NCBI GenBank assembly: GCA_023428065.1
Contig: JAEYZI010000079.1
Span: 12,416-76,415, forward strand
Length of the DNA stretch: 64,000 nucleotides
Source: Actinomycetes bacterium
Lineage (GTDB): Bacteria > Actinomycetota > Actinomycetes > Actinomycetales > Microbacteriaceae
Direction: 5' to 3'
Below, piece by piece: positions 60,897 through 64,000 of this stretch (position 1 is its first letter; each line of letters opens with the position of its first letter). Both the position numbers and the translations under genes were made by a program. The notes under the pieces were generated by a model. It saw only the letters and a program-made list of their open reading frames with translations. It did no database searches and was not told the origin of the DNA.

Positions 60897-61762
60897 GCGA
60901 ACCACCGCCGTTCCTCGGGCAACCGCCCGACGGCGACCATGATGCGGTACGCGACGACCGTCACGACGAGGCCGATGGCGAGCACCGCGAAACCCGTGGG
61001 CGAGTTGTAGGCGCGTACCGCCTCGGGCCTCGCCGCGAGCAACACGAGCACGAGCCAGGGCGCCGCGACCCCGAGTCGCGCGGCGACCACCACCCAGCTC
61101 TGCCGCGCCTCGACCTCGGAGCGGATCGCGGCATCCGCCCGCAGATGCGCCGCGAGCGCGCGCAACACGCCCGGCAGCTCCGTGCCGCCCACTTCGCGCG
61201 CGACGCGGAGCGTCTCGACGACGCGGTCCGCGACGGGGTCGGCGAGACGATTCTTGAGCGCGTCGAGGGCGAACGCGAGGTGGCCGGTGGCCGTGAGGTC
61301 GGCGGCGAAGTCCTCGAAGGCGGGGCGCAGCGGGGCCGGCCCGCTGTCGCCGAGCGCCGCGAGCGCGTCGGGCAGCGAACGACCCGACCGCAGGCCCGCG
61401 ACGACGTGGTCGAGGGCGTCGGGCCACACGGCGCGCGTCGCCCGGCGCCGGGCGCGAGCGCGAGCCGACACGACGGCGAACGGGAGCGCCGTCGCGGCGA
61501 CGCCGGCGGCCGCCGCGAGCGCGACGACGGGCACGATCGCGAACACGAGCGCGGCCGCGACGACCCCGAGCAGTCCGGCCACGACGATGATCGTCGCCGC
61601 CGACACGCGCCCGAGACCCGCCTGGCGCACGCGCTCGCCGAACCTCGCGAATGGACGCACGGAACGGGTGGCCCGCTCCCCTGGGTCGGAGGGCCAGAGC
61701 CACGGCGACGCCGCGAGCACGAGACCGATTCCGAGCACCAGTCCGCAGGCTGCCGCGATCAT
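60893..61762 (-). CDS. tadB: Tad pilus inner-membrane protein TadB
   Basis: 289-residue T2SF-domain membrane protein: two hydrophobic segments in the first 100 residues, domain WPDALDHVVAGLRSGRSLPDALAALGDSGPAPLRPAFEDF, and two C-terminal helices. ATG overlaps the tadA stop (ATGA). Confidence 0.87.
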   Translation of the reverse strand: MIAAACGLVLGIGLVLAASPWLWPSDPGERATRSVRPFARFGERVRQAGLGRVSAATIIVVAGLLGVVAAALVFAIVPVVALAAAAGVAATALPFAVVSARARARRRATRAVWPDALDHVVAGLRSGRSLPDALAALGDSGPAPLRPAFEDFAADLTATGHLAFALDALKNRLADPVADRVVETLRVAREVGGTELPGVLRALAAHLRADAAIRSEVEARQSWVVVAARLGVAAPWLVLVLLAARPEAVRAYNSPTGFAVLAIGLVVTVVAYRIMVAVGRLPEERRWFA

Positions 61763-63018
61763 GCGGATGGTCCCGCGGACGTGGGGGGCGCCTCGCGCAG
61801 GATCGCCGCCGGATCCACGCCCGCGCGCTCGAAGCCCGCCATCCGGGGAGGCAGCGCCCCGGTCGCCGCGAGGCGCGTGCCATCGAATGCGAAGAGCGTC
61901 ACGGCATCGACGGCCCCGTCGACCACGCGTCCCGTCGGGGCGACGATCTCGACGATGCGGCGGCGTCCGTCGCGGCCGAGCTCCGCGTGCACGACGAGGT
62001 CGATCGCCGAGGCGACGGTCGGCGTGACGAACGAGACGTCGATGTTGCGGCCCGCGAGCAATGGCAGGGTGCAGAGCTTCACGAGGGCGTCGTGCGCGCT
62101 GTTGGCATGCAGCGAGCACATGCCCGGGATGCCCGAGTTGAGCGCGATGAGCAGGTCGAGCGCCTCCGCCTCGCGCACCTCCCCCACGACGAGTCGATCG
62201 GGGCGCATCCGCAGGGACTCCTTGATGAGCCGCCTCAGGCTGATCTCGCCCGTCCCTTCGAGGCTCGGCTGGCGGCACTGCATCGCGACGTGGTCGACGG
62301 CGTCGAGGGCCAGCTCGAAGGTCTCCTCCACGGTGACGATGCGTTCCGTGGGGCGGCAGGAGCCGAGCAGCGCGCCGAGGAGCGTCGTCTTGCCGCTGTG
62401 GGTCGCCCCGGTCACGAGCACGTTGTGGCCGGTGCGCACCGCGACGTGCAGGAAGCCCGCGGCCTGGCTCGTGAGCGACCCGAGCGCCACGAGGTCGACG
62501 AGGCTGCGCATGCCCGTGCGGAAGCGGCGGATGTTGATCGACACGTGCCCGCGGGTGACATCGGGGATGACGGCGTGGAGGCGCGATCCGTCCGGAAGCG
62601 AGGCGTCGACGAACGGCGAGCTGAGGTCGACGCGCCTGCCGGTGCCGTGCAGCATCCGCTCGAGGAGCTCGCGCACCTCGACGTCGGTGAGGGCGAGCGG
62701 CACGCGCTCGGCGACCCCGTCACGGGCCACGAACACGCGGTCCGGGGCGTTGATCCACACCTCCTCGACGGTCGGATCGTCGAGATACGGCTGCAGCGGA
62801 CCGAGCCCCGTGAGCGCGGCCGACACCTGTCGGGCGACGTGCGCCTCGTCGTCGAGGAGCGGCACCGAGCCGCCGAGCGCGAGCTCGGCGTACCGCTGCA
62901 CCTCGTCGCGCACGAGGCGATCAGCGAGCTCCCGATCGCCGTGGAGATCGACGCCCTCGCGCCGCACGCGCTCGCGCACCTGTTCGGCGATGACCCCGAC
63001 CGCGCTCGTCACCCGCAC
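61759..63018 (-). CDS. tadA: Tad pilus assembly ATPase TadA (CpaF/VirB11 family)
   Basis: 419-residue secretion ATPase. Walker A GATHSGKTT (residues 204-212), Asp box TVEETFELALD, Walker B LRMRPDRLVVGEVREAEALD and the His box GMCSLHANSAHDAL are all present, preceded by the N-terminal LLDDPTVEEVWINAP region. It powers polymerisation of the pilin-like subunit. First gene of the minus-strand tad operon; the TadZ/CpaE-like protein that often precedes it is not in this window. Confidence 0.92.
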   Translation of the reverse strand: MRVTSAVGVIAEQVRERVRREGVDLHGDRELADRLVRDEVQRYAELALGGSVPLLDDEAHVARQVSAALTGLGPLQPYLDDPTVEEVWINAPDRVFVARDGVAERVPLALTDVEVRELLERMLHGTGRRVDLSSPFVDASLPDGSRLHAVIPDVTRGHVSINIRRFRTGMRSLVDLVALGSLTSQAAGFLHVAVRTGHNVLVTGATHSGKTTLLGALLGSCRPTERIVTVEETFELALDAVDHVAMQCRQPSLEGTGEISLRRLIKESLRMRPDRLVVGEVREAEALDLLIALNSGIPGMCSLHANSAHDALVKLCTLPLLAGRNIDVSFVTPTVASAIDLVVHAELGRDGRRRIVEIVAPTGRVVDGAVDAVTLFAFDGTRLAATGALPPRMAGFERAGVDPAAILREAPPTSAGPSA

Positions 63019-63091
63019 AGGATGCCGCGGTGCGCGGACGCGGGGCGTCCGTTCTCCACAGGGTCACACCGGCCCCGTCGAGCGCGCGACG

Positions 63092-63733
63092 TCAGCGCTG
63101 GAACGTGACGTGGATGACGCCGCTCTCGGCGACCTCCGCCGTCGTCTCGTAGCCTGCCTCGAGGCCGCGGAGGTCGTCCCACAGGCGGAAGCCGCGGCCG
63201 AGCAGGATCGGCGTGATGCCCACGTGCAGGCGGTCGACGAGACCCGCCCGGAGGAACTCGCGCGCGACGGTCGCGCCCCCGCCGATGCGGACGTCCTTAC
63301 CGTCGGCGACCTCGATGGCCCGGTCGAGCGCCTCCTGCGGCGTGGCGGAGAGGAAGTGGAACGTCGTGCCGCCCGCCATCTCGATCGAGGGGCGAGGGGT
63401 GTGGGTGAGCACGAACACCGGCACGTGGAACGGCGGCTCGTCACCCCACCAGCCCCGCCAGTCGGGGTCGTCGGGGTGGGCGTGCAGGCCGAACATGCCG
63501 GCGCCGATGATCTCGGCGCCGATCTCCTGGAAGTACGCCGACGCATAGCGCTCGTCGACACCCGTCGTGCCCTCGCCGCTCGTGTCGTGGAACACCCGCT
63601 CGCGGACCGTACGGGTCGCGGCGTACGCGGCCACGAGCCGCAACCAGTCCTCGCCCATGGGTTTCTCGGGGGTCTGATCGGTCGTCGTCATGAACCCGTC
63701 GAGCGAGATGTTCAGGTCGACACGCACGGCCAT
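63092..63733 (-). CDS. Dihydrofolate reductase/RibD C-terminal-domain protein
   Basis: 213-residue protein of the RibD_C/DHFR-like family: MAVRVDLNISLDGFMTTTDQ is the typical opening, HVPVFVLTHTPRPS and KDVRIGGGATVAREFLRAGLVDRLHVGITPILLGRG the NADPH-binding and C-terminal motifs. Members reduce pteridine- or pyrimidine-like substrates; the role of this stand-alone type is unknown. ATG with GAGAGGAG upstream; a TAAAAT -10-like box lies at 63759-63764 on the minus strand. Confidence 0.88.
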   Translation of the reverse strand: MAVRVDLNISLDGFMTTTDQTPEKPMGEDWLRLVAAYAATRTVRERVFHDTSGEGTTGVDERYASAYFQEIGAEIIGAGMFGLHAHPDDPDWRGWWGDEPPFHVPVFVLTHTPRPSIEMAGGTTFHFLSATPQEALDRAIEVADGKDVRIGGGATVAREFLRAGLVDRLHVGITPILLGRGFRLWDDLRGLEAGYETTAEVAESGVIHVTFQR

Positions 63734-63946
63734 CGCGGCTCCTCTCTCATGGTAGCGAATTTTAGTCACGATTGCCCGTGAGCTCGGGCCGTGATCATCA
63801 AGCCGCACGAACCCGCTGCGCGACGAGCTGTACACCAACCTGCGCCAGTACAGCCGCCCCGCGACGCACCGCACGTCGTATCCGCGCCGGCACTCGTGGC
63901 GACTCGCGTGATCGTGGACCGACGGCGACCGTAGACTGAGTGCCCC

Positions 63947-64000
63947 GCGGGAGTGGTGGAACGGTAGACACGCAGGATTTAGGTTCCTGTGCCTCACGGC
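63947..64000 (+). tRNA. tRNA-Leu (anticodon UAG), 3' truncated by the window end
   Basis: GCGGGAG acceptor strand, T8, D arm with GGTAGAC, and anticodon arm CAGGA-TTTAGGT-TCCTG giving anticodon UAG. The start of the long class II variable arm (TGCCTCACGGC) is visible before the window ends. TAGACT at 63932-63937 may be the -10 box. Confidence 0.93.

Noticed and set aside
63036..63050. GGACGC-GGG-GCGTCC as a terminator of the DHFR-like gene
   Set aside because: A three-base loop and six-base stem of generic GC-rich sequence, too weak to list as a feature.
63734..63946. A gene remnant in the 213 bp between the DHFR-like gene and the tRNA
   Set aside because: A short frame with Tyr/Arg-rich sequence is open around 63830-63910 but has no start with a ribosome binding site and no recognisable homology; treated as intergenic.
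1..64000. CRISPR arrays, insertion sequences, prophage, toxin-antitoxin or known defence genes
   Set aside because: None recognised on either strand; all long frames are accounted for by metabolic, transport, envelope or housekeeping genes and their shadows.

Overview
The window is chromosomal DNA of a high-GC (about 70 %) Gram-positive actinobacterium, most likely a member of the Microbacteriaceae. This rests on a fused E2-E1 2-oxoglutarate decarboxylase/dehydrogenase (Kgd), a CBS-containing GuaB1, a SigR/RsrA-type sigma/anti-sigma pair, a tmRNA tag ending ALALAA-like (ANVKRTDLALAA), GTG starts with 4-bp ATGA/GTGA overlaps, and a TadA-B-C/TadE pilus locus with a very short pilin-like protein. 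I found no insertion sequence, prophage, CRISPR array or integrase; all genes share the same base composition.

Layout. 1-5.0 kb: the end of an old-yellow-enzyme gene, two CNNM/CorC-type CBS membrane proteins and guaB1. 5.2-13.3 kb: kgd, rsrA/sigR, aroA, rsgA and hisN. 13.5-16.8 kb: a xylose-type sugar ABC transporter operon with palindromes in its promoter region and a terminator-like hairpin after the binding-protein gene. 16.9-21.1 kb: a propionate (methylcitrate) operon gntR-prpD-prpB-prpC, with TGTATACA operators. 21.2-27.1 kb: a divergent F420/NADPH-reductase-like and MarR gene pair, a HerA-like ATPase, a VanY peptidase and a secreted PDZ protease.

27.3-50.1 kb is a large catabolic island. 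It holds a succinate-semialdehyde-type dehydrogenase, two FGGY kinases, a TPP enzyme, a two-subunit CoA-transferase-like enzyme, a polar-solute ABC importer, a lactonase, an MmgE/PrpD protein, a hydroxypyruvate-isomerase-like protein, an atypical SDR, an Ldh2-type dehydrogenase, a pyranose-oxidase-like flavoprotein, a HutC-family regulator, a class III CoA-transferase, a KDPG-type aldolase, an L-fuconate-dehydratase-like enzyme and a second SDR. Six copies of one 18-bp operator (consensus TCATATAGAYGTCTAGAC, containing the HutC signature GT-N-TA-N-AC) lie in exactly the intergenic regions that start these transcripts, so the island looks like one regulon of the embedded HutC repressor. Its substrate is not identifiable from sequence. 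A sugar acid, lactone or other oxidised polyol is the best guess. This is the most interesting part of the window.

50.1-57.6 kb returns to housekeeping: ssrA, a SIMPL protein, smpB, ftsX, ftsE with a long Ala/Pro tail, a surface-anchored Ig-like protein, prfB and small proteins. 58.0-63.0 kb is a tad pilus locus read on the minus strand (tadA, tadB, tadC, pilin-like, two TadE-like proteins, TadG-like). The window ends with a DHFR/RibD-like gene and the first part of a tRNA-Leu gene.
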